Assembly: GCF_003634455.1 (NCBI RefSeq)
Contig: NZ_RBLC01000002.1
Coordinates: forward strand, 310,001 to 374,000
Origin: Flavobacterium endophyticum
GTDB lineage: Bacteria; Bacteroidota; Bacteroidia; Flavobacteriales; Flavobacteriaceae
Direction: 5' to 3'
Length of the DNA: 64,000 nt
Of this stretch, positions 45,633 to 54,126 are shown piece after piece. Both the position numbers and the translations under genes were made by a program. Position 1 is the first letter of the stretch, and the number at the start of each line of letters is the position of its first letter. The notes below the pieces were generated by a model. The model searched no databases. It was not told where the DNA came from and saw only the letters and a list, made by a program, of their open reading frames with translations.

Positions 45633-46384
45633 TGAGACAAAAGATTGTTGCGGGCAACTGGAAAATGCACAAAAACGCGGAAGAAACGGAAGATTTACTA
45701 AACGACCTTATTGATAAATTGCCGAACGATGTAGAAGCACATATTATTGTAGCGCCTACTTTCGTAAACCTGGCTTCTGCGGTAGACCACTTAGAATTTA
45801 CCAATATCGGCGTTGCCGCACAAAATATGCACCAGGCCGAAAGCGGTGCTTTTACTGGAGAGATTTCTGCGGATATGCTAAAAAGCATCGGCGTAGGCAT
45901 CGTTATCCTTGGACATTCTGAAAGAAGAGCGTATTTCCATGAAACGGATGCTCTCTTGGCTGAAAAAGTAAACACGGCCTTGAAACATGAATTGCAGGTA
46001 ATCTTCTGCTTTGGTGAAGAATTAAAAGACAGACAGTCGGGCAATCATTTCAATATTGTAGAAAACCAATTAAAAGACGGATTGTTCCACCTGGAAGCAA
46101 AAGACTGGGAAAGCATCGTCTTGGCGTATGAGCCGGTATGGGCTATCGGGACAGGCGAAACGGCTTCTCCGGAACAGGCTCAAGAAATGCACAAGTTCAT
46201 CAGAGAAACGATTACGTCTAAATACAATGCAACTTTGGCTGAAGATGTTTCTATTCTTTATGGAGGCAGCGTAAAACCAGACAATGCCAAAGAGATTTTC
46301 TCTAAACCGGATGTAGACGGCGGATTGATTGGCGGTGCTGCATTAAAAGCGACCGATTTTGCAGCGATAGTGGCAGCGATATAA
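45632..46384 (+). CDS. tpiA: triosephosphate isomerase
   Basis: TpiA interconverts dihydroxyacetone phosphate and glyceraldehyde-3-phosphate in glycolysis. The 250-residue barrel has GNWKMHKNAEE (8-18) with the catalytic lysine at position 11, GHSERR with His at about 96, and the catalytic glutamate in LAYEPVWAIGTG at about 168. The phosphate-binding YGGSVKPDN and GGLIGGAAL segments near 210-235 complete the active site. It is translationally coupled to the TlpA-like gene, an unusual pairing of glycolytic and envelope redox functions, and is followed by a strong terminator. Confidence 0.98.
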   Translation: MRQKIVAGNWKMHKNAEETEDLLNDLIDKLPNDVEAHIIVAPTFVNLASAVDHLEFTNIGVAAQNMHQAESGAFTGEISADMLKSIGVGIVILGHSERRAYFHETDALLAEKVNTALKHELQVIFCFGEELKDRQSGNHFNIVENQLKDGLFHLEAKDWESIVLAYEPVWAIGTGETASPEQAQEMHKFIRETITSKYNATLAEDVSILYGGSVKPDNAKEIFSKPDVDGGLIGGAALKATDFAAIVAAI

Positions 46385-46407
46385 GCAATTCTTGTACTTT
46401 ATACTAT

Positions 46408-46431
46408 AGCCCAGAACTTGTATTCTGGGCT
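46408..46431 (+). terminator. tpiA terminator
   Basis: AGCCCAGAA pairs perfectly with TTCTGGGCT around a 6 nt loop and is followed by TTTTT, 24 bp past the tpiA stop. Confidence 0.93.
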
Positions 46432-46448
46432 TTTTTATTATGCCTATA

Positions 46449-46470
46449 TTAAGCCATCGTTATGGCTTAA
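46449..46470. repeat. second perfect hairpin after tpiA
   Basis: TTAAGCCAT and ATGGCTTAA are exact 9-bp complements with a 4 nt loop. It lies 18 bp beyond the tpiA terminator, without a T tract. Confidence 0.6.
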
Positions 46471-46580
46471 CGTTTATAAAACATTTGGAAAGCTTCTCTT
46501 AAACTTTCGTTTATCTGGCAGTAATGGCTGGTTAATAACTCTTTGTGACTTTTGCGGGAATTAATCAACCTAAATACTTT

Positions 46581-49500
46581 ATGTCACACAACTACGCTTC
46601 AAAAATCGAGAAAGCACTACTGTTGCTCATCCTCTTTTTTGTGGCCCAATTTTCTTATGGGCAGACCCTCATCCATTATTGGAATTTCAACAACAATGCT
46701 TCCGAAGCCGCTATCACGACTCCTACATCGACACTTGTCACTGGAGCTTCGCTGACTGCTATTGCTGGAGGAATCAGCGTTATCGACTTTGCCGGAGGAA
46801 CCGGACAGGCTTTTGATTTGCAAAACCTGAATGCCAGAAATGGCGATGGTCCTGGAACGCACTTACGTTTTAACGACCCTATCGGTGGTGCTTTGCAATT
46901 TGCATTGCCTACGACTGGTTTTGAAAACGTGATCGTTAAATTTGCTTCACGCCGTTCGGGCTCAGGAGCCGGAAACCAAAAATGGTCGTATTCTGTAGAC
47001 GGAACTACTTTTGTTCCTTTTACGACAATCGCACCAAACAACGGCAATCCTGCATTAGAAACCTTAGATTTTAGTGCCATTGCTGCCACAGACAACAATC
47101 CAAATTTTAAATTAAAAGTAGAATTCGAAGTCGGAGCTGGCGGAACGGTAGGAAACAATCGTTTTGACAACTTCACTGTAGAAGGAACTTCTGCGGGCGG
47201 TGGCGACACTACTGCACCGACTGTGGTATATGCTCCTGCTAATTCTAGCACCAACATTGCGGTAGCTGCAGATATTACTATTACTTTCAACGAAGCTGTA
47301 CGATTGGCTAACGATGCCGCTATTGACAATACGAATGTAGATGCTTTGGTAACATTACGCCTAAACAACGCGACAGGAGCTGTGGTTCCGTTTGACGCGA
47401 CGATTTCGGGAAATACAATTACAATCAATCCAACTTCAAATTTAGCCAACAACCAAGTCTATTATGTAGCCTTGCTTCCAAATACGGTGGAAGACTTGAG
47501 CGGTAATGCGGTTACTGCTGCCACTTCAAGCACGTTTACTACCATTGCGGTACAGACACAATTTCAAGCGGGAGATTTGGCTTTTGTAGCCTATAGAATG
47601 AACGCTTCTGGAACAGAAGACGAAGTAGCTTTTGTAACGTTTGTAGATATCCTTCCGGGTACTTTCTTGACGTTTACCGATTCAAAATATACGACTAACA
47701 CGCCAGCACAATGTCCGAACGGAATTGTATGGACGGTTGGCGCTAACGAATGTATCCCTGCAGGTTCTGTTGTCAGAATCCAGACTTCTGCCTTGATTGC
47801 CAACAAAGGAACCGTTACAGGCTCTGGCTTCGGACTAAGCTCAAGCGGCGACCAAGTAATCGTTTACTCTGGAACGAATACCGCTCCAAACTATATTACG
47901 GCTTTAAGCTCTAACGGATGGGCAACTGCAAACACGGCTTGCGGCGGCAGCATCTCAATACTTCCAGCGGGATTGGTTGTCGGAACTAGCGCGCTAAACA
48001 CGTCTACAGCTCCTGGAAACGATGCTGGAAATACAGTCAATGCTTTTTATAGCGGCGTACAAACAGGAACACCTGCTGTCTTAAAAGCGGCTATCCTAAA
48101 CCCTGCCAACTGGACGGGTGTTGCAGGCGGAACAGCTCCTCAAACATGGCCAACTTGGAACTTCCCAAGTTCATTGCAAGTACAAAGCGCTTCGGTATTG
48201 AACAACACTACAATTCAGATTACGTTCAATGCCAACTTAAATACAGCTTCGGCTTCGAATGTTGCTAATTATACTGGCGTAGCCAACTTAGCCTCTGTTA
48301 CGGTAGCGAACAATGTAGCTACTTTGACTTTCTCTACTCCTTTTGCCCCTGCTACAAACTATGCTTTGGTCATCAGCAACATCCAAGATGCTGCCGGATC
48401 GACTATGGCTTGTCCTTATACTTACAACTTCAGCTTTAATGCGACCTTGTCTTTGGCTTCTAACTTTGTAACGGTTAATGAAGATGCAGGTACTTTGAAT
48501 TTTGTTGTCAATCTTGCGGCTGCAGCTACAGGTTCTGTAGACTTGGTCTTAAAACCGGCTTCATTCAACACTGCTGACTCGAATGACTTTACATTTGCTA
48601 CACGCACGCTGAACTTCACTTCTGCAAGCGCATTGACACAAACGATACAGATTCCGATTATCGACGATACGGCTTTAGAGCAACAAGCGGAATATTTCGT
48701 ATTGAGCTTAGAAAATCCTGTAGGCTATTCGATTACAGGAAATCCTATGGCTACGATCTATATCAAAGACAACGATAGGATGGCTAAAGTTCCGAACAAC
48801 GATATTCAATTGAACTATATCGGAAGCTTTGATCCGTCAGGAGCAAACAACAGTACGTGTGAAATCGTAGTACACGACCCAGTTTCACAACGTTTATTCA
48901 CGACAAGCGCTATTGCTGGTTTTCTTGACATCGTAGACTTCTCGAATCCTGCTGCCTTATCTGTAGTACAGTCGATTGACATGAATCCTTATGGCGGCGT
49001 GACAAGTGTTGCGGTTAAAAACGGAATTGTTGCCGTGGCTTCTCCAAATGCAAACGAAGCATTGAACGGTTCTGTGGTATTCTTCACTACTAACGGTGTG
49101 TTCCAAAAGCAAGTTACCGTTGGTGCTCTTCCAGACATGATTACATTTACGCCAGACGGCACTAAAGTATTGACTGCTAACGAAGGACAGCCAAACGCAG
49201 ACTATACTGTCGATCCAGAAGGTTCTGTAAGCGTAATTGATATTTCGGGAGGCATTGCTTCTCTTACGCAAGCGAACGTAACGACTATGTTGTTCACGCA
49301 GTACAACACCCAAGAAACGGCACTTATTGCCAGCGGCGTTAGAAAATTGAAATCGACAAGCACAATGTCTCAAGATTTTGAGCCAGAATACATCACGATC
49401 AGCGCTGATTCTCAAAAAGCGTGGGTTGCTTTGCAGGAAAACAACGCCATTGCAGAAATCAACTTGACCAACAATACGTACACGGCTCTTTGGGCTTTAG

Positions 49501-50528
49501 GCACAAAAGACATGAGCGTTGTAGGTAACGGAGCGGATATCTCAGACAACAACGGACAGATCTTGATTGCCAACTGGCCTATAAAATCATTCTACCAGCC
49601 TGACGGAATTGCCAATTATACTGCAGGCGGTACTAATTTTATCGTAACGGCTAACGAAGGCGATGAAAAAGAATATACTGGTTTTGTAGAAAGAATTACG
49701 ATTGGAGATAACAACTACGGATTAGACGCTATTGCGTATCCAAATGCTTCTATGCTAAAACAAAGCTACAATGCCGGAAGATTCAGAGTTTCTGCTTTCT
49801 CAGGAAATACTGATGCTGACGCTGAAAAAGAACAGATTTATGCGCTTGGCGGACGTTCGTTCTCTATCTTCAATACCGATACAAAACAGTTAGTGTTTGA
49901 CAGCGGTGACGATTTTGAAATGTACACAGCCATGACACCGTCTATCAATCCGATCTTTAATGCAGATCACGAGGATAACGGAATCAAAGTAAGAAGCCGC
50001 GCTAAGGGTCCAGAACCTGAAGGTGTTACGCTTGCTGAAATTGCAGGCAAAACATTTGCTTTTATCAGCCTAGAAAGAGTCGGTGGCGTTATGGTCTATG
50101 ATGTGACTAACCCGAACGACGTGAAATTTGTAGATTACAAAAATAGCCGTAGCGTTTCTGCTTATGCTGGTGATCATGGTCCAGAAGGAATCACCTATAT
50201 CAAAGCGGCAGACAGCCCGACGAATAAAGATTATATTGTAGTAGCCAATGAAATCAGCGGTACTTTGACGTTGTTTGAAGTAAATACTGAAAATCTTTCG
50301 ACTCCAGGTTTTGAAAACGAGCCTAAAACGTTCGTATTGTTCCCGAACCCGGCGGTTGACGGAATCGTGTACTTCAACAGAATAGCCGATATCGAAGTTT
50401 TCGACTATACCGGAAAACTAATCCATACAGCCAAACAAGCCTTGACCATCGACACTTCTTCAATGGCAACCGGAATCTACCTGGTTAAGACCGCTGAAGG
50501 AATCACGAAAAAGCTCGTGGTCAAATAA
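46581..50528 (+). CDS. giant T9SS-sorted protein with choice-of-anchor I domain
   Basis: A 1315-residue secreted protein. I start it at MSHNYASKIEKALLLLILFFVAQ, which gives a normal signal peptide ending FSYGQT. Domains in order: a jelly-roll region (about 30-210), an SbsA/Big_5 Ig-like domain (TAPTVVYAPANSSTNIAVAA, near 212-315), a lamin-tail-like domain (about 325-530), a second Big_5-like domain (about 530-620), and a Calx-beta domain (ATLSLASNFVTVNEDAG, near 622-735). A beta-propeller-like choice-of-anchor I region of some 480 residues follows (GSFDPSGANN ... VPNNDIQ; VLTANEGQPNADY; HGPEGITYI). The last 70 residues (FVLFPNPAVDGIVYFNR ... ATGIYLVKTAEG) are a T9SS sorting domain. Choice-of-anchor I proteins are often annotated alkaline-phosphatase-like, but no active site was seen. 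It is a single-gene unit between tpiA and a strong terminator. Confidence 0.88.
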   Translation: MSHNYASKIEKALLLLILFFVAQFSYGQTLIHYWNFNNNASEAAITTPTSTLVTGASLTAIAGGISVIDFAGGTGQAFDLQNLNARNGDGPGTHLRFNDPIGGALQFALPTTGFENVIVKFASRRSGSGAGNQKWSYSVDGTTFVPFTTIAPNNGNPALETLDFSAIAATDNNPNFKLKVEFEVGAGGTVGNNRFDNFTVEGTSAGGGDTTAPTVVYAPANSSTNIAVAADITITFNEAVRLANDAAIDNTNVDALVTLRLNNATGAVVPFDATISGNTITINPTSNLANNQVYYVALLPNTVEDLSGNAVTAATSSTFTTIAVQTQFQAGDLAFVAYRMNASGTEDEVAFVTFVDILPGTFLTFTDSKYTTNTPAQCPNGIVWTVGANECIPAGSVVRIQTSALIANKGTVTGSGFGLSSSGDQVIVYSGTNTAPNYITALSSNGWATANTACGGSISILPAGLVVGTSALNTSTAPGNDAGNTVNAFYSGVQTGTPAVLKAAILNPANWTGVAGGTAPQTWPTWNFPSSLQVQSASVLNNTTIQITFNANLNTASASNVANYTGVANLASVTVANNVATLTFSTPFAPATNYALVISNIQDAAGSTMACPYTYNFSFNATLSLASNFVTVNEDAGTLNFVVNLAAAATGSVDLVLKPASFNTADSNDFTFATRTLNFTSASALTQTIQIPIIDDTALEQQAEYFVLSLENPVGYSITGNPMATIYIKDNDRMAKVPNNDIQLNYIGSFDPSGANNSTCEIVVHDPVSQRLFTTSAIAGFLDIVDFSNPAALSVVQSIDMNPYGGVTSVAVKNGIVAVASPNANEALNGSVVFFTTNGVFQKQVTVGALPDMITFTPDGTKVLTANEGQPNADYTVDPEGSVSVIDISGGIASLTQANVTTMLFTQYNTQETALIASGVRKLKSTSTMSQDFEPEYITISADSQKAWVALQENNAIAEINLTNNTYTALWALGTKDMSVVGNGADISDNNGQILIANWPIKSFYQPDGIANYTAGGTNFIVTANEGDEKEYTGFVERITIGDNNYGLDAIAYPNASMLKQSYNAGRFRVSAFSGNTDADAEKEQIYALGGRSFSIFNTDTKQLVFDSGDDFEMYTAMTPSINPIFNADHEDNGIKVRSRAKGPEPEGVTLAEIAGKTFAFISLERVGGVMVYDVTNPNDVKFVDYKNSRSVSAYAGDHGPEGITYIKAADSPTNKDYIVVANEISGTLTLFEVNTENLSTPGFENEPKTFVLFPNPAVDGIVYFNRIADIEVFDYTGKLIHTAKQALTIDTSSMATGIYLVKTAEGITKKLVVK

Positions 50529-50554
50529 TCCCCTTCTTTCTTCCCTTTACAAAA

Positions 50555-50579
50555 AACCAGTTTCGTTCTGAAACTGGTT
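50555..50579 (+). terminator. terminator after the choice-of-anchor I protein
   Basis: AACCAGTTTC pairs perfectly with GAAACTGGTT around a 5 nt loop, followed by a run of T, 26 bp past the stop. Confidence 0.93.
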
Positions 50580-50627
50580 TTTTTTGCTATCATCAGATTG
50601 GCTGAGGTTGACATAAGGCAATAAAAA

Positions 50628-50651
50628 AGGCCTTATCAAACGATAAAGCCT
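50628..50651 (-). terminator. terminator after the OprP-like porin
   Basis: On the minus strand AGGCTTTATC pairs with GATAAGGCCT (one G-T pair) around a 4 nt loop and is followed by TTTTTT, 36 bp past the porin stop. Confidence 0.88.
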
Positions 50652-50686
50652 CTATGGGAAATTTAAAACGGGCAACAAACAACCTC

Positions 50687-51904
50687 TTAAATCCCTATTT
50701 CTACTTGAAATCTCAAATACCAATTCTGCTTAGAGCTTCCGTCAAAGTAATTCAAATCGTCAAGCGTAAGCTCTCCCTGAAGCTTGAAGGCATGCTCCCA
50801 GATGTATTTGGTAACGCCTATGCTGTACTGTTTGGTATCCGGTGCTAATTCTTGAATGTCTTCATTGACTTTTTGTGTGGAGAACCTTCCGATGATTTCA
50901 TAATTTGAAGGAAAAAGGTAGCTCAATTGATAGTCCATTCCGCTTCCGGTAAAGACATACTGTATATCGGTAGCATCTTCTGGATTTACCGTAATCGGGT
51001 TGTCACAAGCCCTAGACATATAGGCCGACATAAATGCCCAGCCGTTGTATTTTAGCATGGCATCGAGCAGTACCGATTTCATTGTTTTTTGCTCAAACAA
51101 ATCTTCTCCCAACTGTCCTTGCGTTCTTCTTGCATGGTTATTTTGCTGGAAAGCACCCGATAGCATTAATTTTGGTGTTGCTTCTCTGGCAATATCGCCC
51201 TCAAAAGAAGTTCCGTCCTTTTTAAAAGAACCAAAAGGAAACAGCTCCAGCTTTCCGGTCAAGGCCACGCCGTTGTCGTTGCTCTTTGTCCAGTTTCGTC
51301 CTTCGCCGGTCGAAACTGCCGTCTTGATGTTATAAGAAAACTTTTCTAGGTTTTCGTGGAGGTAATGCGCTTGGAAACCAAAATCACGGTCTACCGTAAA
51401 CTTGGCATTATTAATGGTCCTATCTGTCAGCTGCAGACCTCCCGAAGAGTTGACCCTCTGGCGGTTCCCTGGCAATTTTGTCTGTCCGAAGCTAAAGTTC
51501 CAGTTTTTATTCGGTCGGTAAAACACCACCGCATCACGGATGATGTTGAGGTTCTCTCCTTCTTCGATCTCGCCCACATCGCCAGGAGCGAAAGAAAGCT
51601 GGATGGCATATAAAAACCTAGGATCTCCTACATATCCGTCAAAACGCAGACGCAATCTTCGAATCTGTCCGTCATAAGCCGATTCTTCCCCTTCATTCTC
51701 AATATACGTGACCCTATTCTGCATCCTGAAACGGATGTTCAGCTGAAAAAGACTATCAGGAGATGTCAGCCCCAAGCCTTTACCGTAGCTGTAGTACGGC
51801 AGCGCAGATAATTTTAAATCGTTATCTTTGGTAGTAACCTTAATGTCCTGAGCAGTAGAAACGCTAATTACAAATAGCGATGCCAGCGTTAAGATTTTCT
51901 TCAT
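50687..51904 (-). CDS. OprP/OprO-type phosphate-selective porin
   Basis: A 405-residue outer-membrane beta-barrel. The signal peptide MKKILTLASLFVISVSTAQ is followed by repeated amphipathic strands with aromatic girdles (DSLFQLNIRFRMQNRVTYIE, LRLRFDGYVGDPRFLYAIQLSFAP, WYLRFQVEIGI ending in the usual I). It matches the porin O and P family, which in pseudomonads carries phosphate or pyrophosphate. In flavobacteria members are widespread and substrates unproven. No pho-like regulator or phosphate transporter lies next to it, so phosphate specificity is not supported by context. It is divergent from prmA. Confidence 0.88.
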   Translation of the reverse strand: MKKILTLASLFVISVSTAQDIKVTTKDNDLKLSALPYYSYGKGLGLTSPDSLFQLNIRFRMQNRVTYIENEGEESAYDGQIRRLRLRFDGYVGDPRFLYAIQLSFAPGDVGEIEEGENLNIIRDAVVFYRPNKNWNFSFGQTKLPGNRQRVNSSGGLQLTDRTINNAKFTVDRDFGFQAHYLHENLEKFSYNIKTAVSTGEGRNWTKSNDNGVALTGKLELFPFGSFKKDGTSFEGDIAREATPKLMLSGAFQQNNHARRTQGQLGEDLFEQKTMKSVLLDAMLKYNGWAFMSAYMSRACDNPITVNPEDATDIQYVFTGSGMDYQLSYLFPSNYEIIGRFSTQKVNEDIQELAPDTKQYSIGVTKYIWEHAFKLQGELTLDDLNYFDGSSKQNWYLRFQVEIGI

Positions 51905-51927
51905 AATGGCGTTGTGTTAATTTGATG

Positions 51928-51935
51928 CAAACTTA
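51928..51935 (-). promoter_or_regulatory. porin promoter -7 element
   Basis: Minus strand TAAGTTTG matches TAnnTTTG, 23 bp before the porin ATG. A TTG box at the usual distance is not evident. Confidence 0.5.
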
Positions 51936-51970
51936 ATATTAATTTTACCTAGCGTATGTTATGAGAATAT

Positions 51971-51978
51971 TACCTTTG
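51971..51978 (+). promoter_or_regulatory. prmA promoter -7 element
   Basis: TACCTTTG matches TAnnTTTG and lies inside the first codons of the longest prmA frame, 15 bp before the ATG at 51994. This rules out the upstream ATG at 51961 as the main start. Confidence 0.65.
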
Positions 51979-51993
51979 CAAAAAATTAATGTT

Positions 51994-52827
51994 ATGGCAA
52001 ATACCTACCTGGGATATCATTTTAAAGTAGAACCAAAAGAGCTGGGCTCAGAAATTCTTGTGGCCGAATTAGGCGAAAAACCTTTTGAAAGCTTCATCGA
52101 AACTGAATTTGGAGTTACGGCCTACATTCAAAAGGTACTTTGGACTGAGGATGTCTTAGAGGATATTTTTATATTGACCTCGCCTGAATTTACCGTGAGC
52201 TATACGGTAGAAGAAATCGAGCAGGTGAACTGGAATGAGGAATGGGAAAAGAACTTTGAAGCCATCGACGTTGACGGAATCTGCCATGTAAGAGCTCCTT
52301 TTCATGAAAAGACCGATGCAAAATACGATATCGTGATCGAGCCGAAAATGTCTTTCGGAACCGGCCATCACGAAACGACGCACATGATGATCCAGCATCT
52401 TTTGGAAACGGATGTAGCAGGAAAGAAAACGTTGGACATGGGCTGCGGTACCGCTATCTTGGCAATATTGGCTGAAATGAAAGGCGCTCAACCAATCGAT
52501 GCTATCGATATCGACAACTGGTGCTACCTGAATTCGATTGAAAACGCTGAACGCAACAACTGCAGCCATATTACCGTTTATGAAGGCGATGCGGCATTGC
52601 TGGCGGGCAAAAGCTATGATGTAATCATCGCGAATATCAACCGAAACATCTTGCTAGACGACATGCAGCAATATGTAGATTGCCTGAATCCGGGTGGCAC
52701 ATTATTCTTGAGCGGTTTTTATGAAGAAGACATCCCGGTAATCGATGCTTCCTGCACTGAGAAAGGGCTGACCTATGTTAAAAAACATCAAAAAAACAAT
52801 TGGGTCGCCTTGAAATATGTAAATTAG
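51994..52827 (+). CDS. prmA: ribosomal protein L11 methyltransferase
   Basis: PrmA trimethylates lysines and the N-terminus of ribosomal protein L11 using S-adenosylmethionine. The chosen start MANTYLGYHFKVEP gives 277 residues, typical of the Bacteroidota form. The N-terminal substrate-recognition domain (about 1-100) is followed by the Rossmann methyltransferase. Its motifs are PKMSFGTGHHETTHMM (about 113-128), the glycine-rich motif I LDMGCGTAILAIL (near 148), DIDNWCYLNS (near 174) and the catalytic-loop motif IIANINRNIL (near 212). It is followed 15 bp later by clpS. Confidence 0.96.
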   Translation: MANTYLGYHFKVEPKELGSEILVAELGEKPFESFIETEFGVTAYIQKVLWTEDVLEDIFILTSPEFTVSYTVEEIEQVNWNEEWEKNFEAIDVDGICHVRAPFHEKTDAKYDIVIEPKMSFGTGHHETTHMMIQHLLETDVAGKKTLDMGCGTAILAILAEMKGAQPIDAIDIDNWCYLNSIENAERNNCSHITVYEGDAALLAGKSYDVIIANINRNILLDDMQQYVDCLNPGGTLFLSGFYEEDIPVIDASCTEKGLTYVKKHQKNNWVALKYVN

Positions 52828-52842
52828 ATTAAATTTTTGATT

Positions 52843-53118
52843 ATGAGCACTAAAGAAAAAATTCAAGAAGAAGTCTTAGTCGAAGAACTGACTTCCTTAA
52901 ACAATGAAATTATTCTTTATAATGACGATGTGAATACTTTTGACCATGTTATCGAAACCTTGATACGGGTCTGCAATCATACTTCCGAGCAAGCCGAGCA
53001 ATGTTCTATCATTGTTCATTATAAAGGAAAGTGTACCGTGAAAACGGGTTCATTGGACGAACTGAAGCCGCAATGTACCCAGCTGCTAGAAGCTGGATTA
53101 AGCGCAGAAATAGTTTAA
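52843..53118 (+). CDS. clpS: ATP-dependent Clp protease adaptor ClpS
   Basis: ClpS is the N-recognin that delivers N-degron proteins to ClpAP (in Bacteroidota, to a ClpA/C-type unfoldase). The 91-residue protein has the ligand-pocket segment IILYNDDVNTFDHVIETLIRV (24-44), with Asn28 and Asp29-Asp30 equivalent to the residues that bind the N-terminal amine. The HTSEQAEQCSIIVHYKGKCTVKTG-type core follows. The ATG at 52843 is preferred over a TTG two codons upstream. It is 15 bp after prmA and has its own terminator. Confidence 0.95.
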   Translation: MSTKEKIQEEVLVEELTSLNNEIILYNDDVNTFDHVIETLIRVCNHTSEQAEQCSIIVHYKGKCTVKTGSLDELKPQCTQLLEAGLSAEIV

Positions 53119-53122
53119 AAAG

Positions 53123-53150
53123 AAAGGCTCCCAATGGGAGCCTTTTTATT
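53123..53150 (+). terminator. clpS terminator
   Basis: AAAGGCTCCC pairs perfectly with GGGAGCCTTT around a 3 nt loop, followed by more T, 5 bp past the clpS stop. Confidence 0.93.
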
Positions 53151-53206
53151 TGGACAGCAAAATCGAATTATGGCAACTTATCATGAAACTTGCTTTAGCA
53201 TTTTCT

Positions 53207-53448
53207 TGAAATTCCTTGACTTGTATCTAACAAGACCTTGCTCTCTACCTAAGTATACTTTGCTTTACCTCATGGATAACCTTGATCTATATTTAGGCAT
53301 ACTTTGCCCTGCCCCTAGGATAATCTGGCTCACTACGTAGGCATACTTTGATCTACCCCTTGGATGACTTTGCCCAACATATAGGTATACTTTGCCTTGC
53401 TTCTAGCATAGCCTTGCCTAGCAACTTGGTACGCTTACAAGCTTACTC
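53207..53448. repeat. degenerate tandem array with exact 22-nt period, eleven units
   Basis: Cut at 53207 and every 22 nt, eleven consecutive units stay in register without an indel; ten of them align well and the last is weak. Consensus of the central units is near AGGnATACTTTGCCCTACC plus three pyrimidine-rich bases. The ACTTTG or CCTTG core recurs in units 1-5 and 7-10 (for example units at 53251, 53295, 53339, 53361 and 53383). Units alternate partly, so a 44-nt super-period is visible (units 5, 7 and 9 start AGGCATAC or AGGTATAC). A weaker related unit (GAAACTTGCTTTAGCA) precedes the array. Twenty-two is not a multiple of three and all frames are interrupted by stops, so it is not coding. 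It fills most of the 439 bp between clpS and the lipoprotein gene. Confidence 0.88.
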
Positions 53449-53484
53449 ATAGTATAGCTACACCGCATAAAAGCGCACAAAAAA

Positions 53485-53507
53485 AACCTGAAGTACGACT
53501 TCAGGTT
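53485..53507 (-). terminator. terminator after the lipocalin-like lipoprotein
   Basis: AACCTGAAGT pairs perfectly with ACTTCAGGTT around a 3 nt loop, with A and T tracts on the two sides. It lies 50 bp past the stop on the minus strand. Confidence 0.9.
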
Positions 53508-53557
53508 TTTTAATGCATAACTAGAACGGCCAAATCTCAAGCTCGTTATCCAGTTTT

Positions 53558-53989
53558 TTAGTTTTTTGTAAAGACTTTAACTACCTTAACAGGAACGCCT
53601 TCGAGATTGACCGTATTTTCATACCGCAATTCTGAGCCGTTCAGCTTGGTCACCTGATAGGTATCGGCACCTATCGTAAGCGTTGCGCCATTCTTTGTCC
53701 AATTCGATTGGGTGGCATCTTCCACGCAGTTGTTGTTTTGGTCTTTGTTTAGCAGCACATTCCTAAAAACACCGCCTTCAACAAATTCTACATGGTCTTT
53801 TTCACAGCCGTTTTCATGACCCGTGTAGCTTTGGTCTACCGGAGTGCCTCCTTGAGCTGTGACGATAGTCTTGTTGTAGTTCCATTTGCCGACAATGGTT
53901 CTTTCAAACTCATCATCGCTAGAACTACAAGAAGCCAATGATAAGCTTGCCATAGCCAGCACACCCATCAAAATTTTAATCTTTCTCAT
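53558..53989 (-). CDS. lipocalin-like small lipoprotein
   Basis: A 143-residue lipoprotein. I start it at MRKIKILMGVLAMASLSLASC, a clear lipoprotein signal with Cys21; the frame extends 21 residues upstream but would bury the signal. The Ser/Asp run after the cysteine (SSSDDE) is the export tag type often seen on Bacteroidota surface lipoproteins. The mature domain begins IVGKWNYNKT, the G.W motif of lipocalin-like folds, and continues as about eight short strands. Two cysteines (in NGCEKD and NNCVED) may pair. The function is unknown. It is divergent from the PUL regulator. Confidence 0.8.
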   Translation of the reverse strand: MRKIKILMGVLAMASLSLASCSSSDDEFERTIVGKWNYNKTIVTAQGGTPVDQSYTGHENGCEKDHVEFVEGGVFRNVLLNKDQNNNCVEDATQSNWTKNGATLTIGADTYQVTKLNGSELRYENTVNLEGVPVKVVKVFTKN

Positions 53990-54087
53990 AGTATATTCTT
54001 TGGGATTATAACTAAAAAATAGCGTAAAAATTGTGATAAACCCGCAATACATTGAAATCTGCCTTGCAAAGTTTTCATTTCAAATCG

Positions 54088-54095
54088 TATATTCG
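54088..54095 (+). promoter_or_regulatory. candidate promoter -7 element for the PUL regulator
   Basis: TATATTCG differs from TAnnTTTG at one position. A TTG at 54064-54066 gives a 21 bp spacer. The TTG start codon lies 31 bp downstream. Confidence 0.45.
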
Positions 54096-54126
54096 TAGCA
54101 CTTAAGAACCTAATCCCTACCCGACC

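Noticed and set aside
46676..47452. Long antisense frame (258 codons) opposite the choice-of-anchor I gene
   Set aside because: It is a mirror of a low-complexity T/A/N-rich coding frame; the plus-strand gene has signal peptide, named domains and sorting domain.
48957..49415. Antisense frame of 152 codons in the same gene
   Set aside because: Cysteine- and arginine-rich nonsense translation without start context; opposite a conserved propeller region.
53207..53448. CRISPR array
   Set aside because: The repeats are contiguous and degenerate, with no unique spacers between conserved repeats, and no cas gene is nearby.
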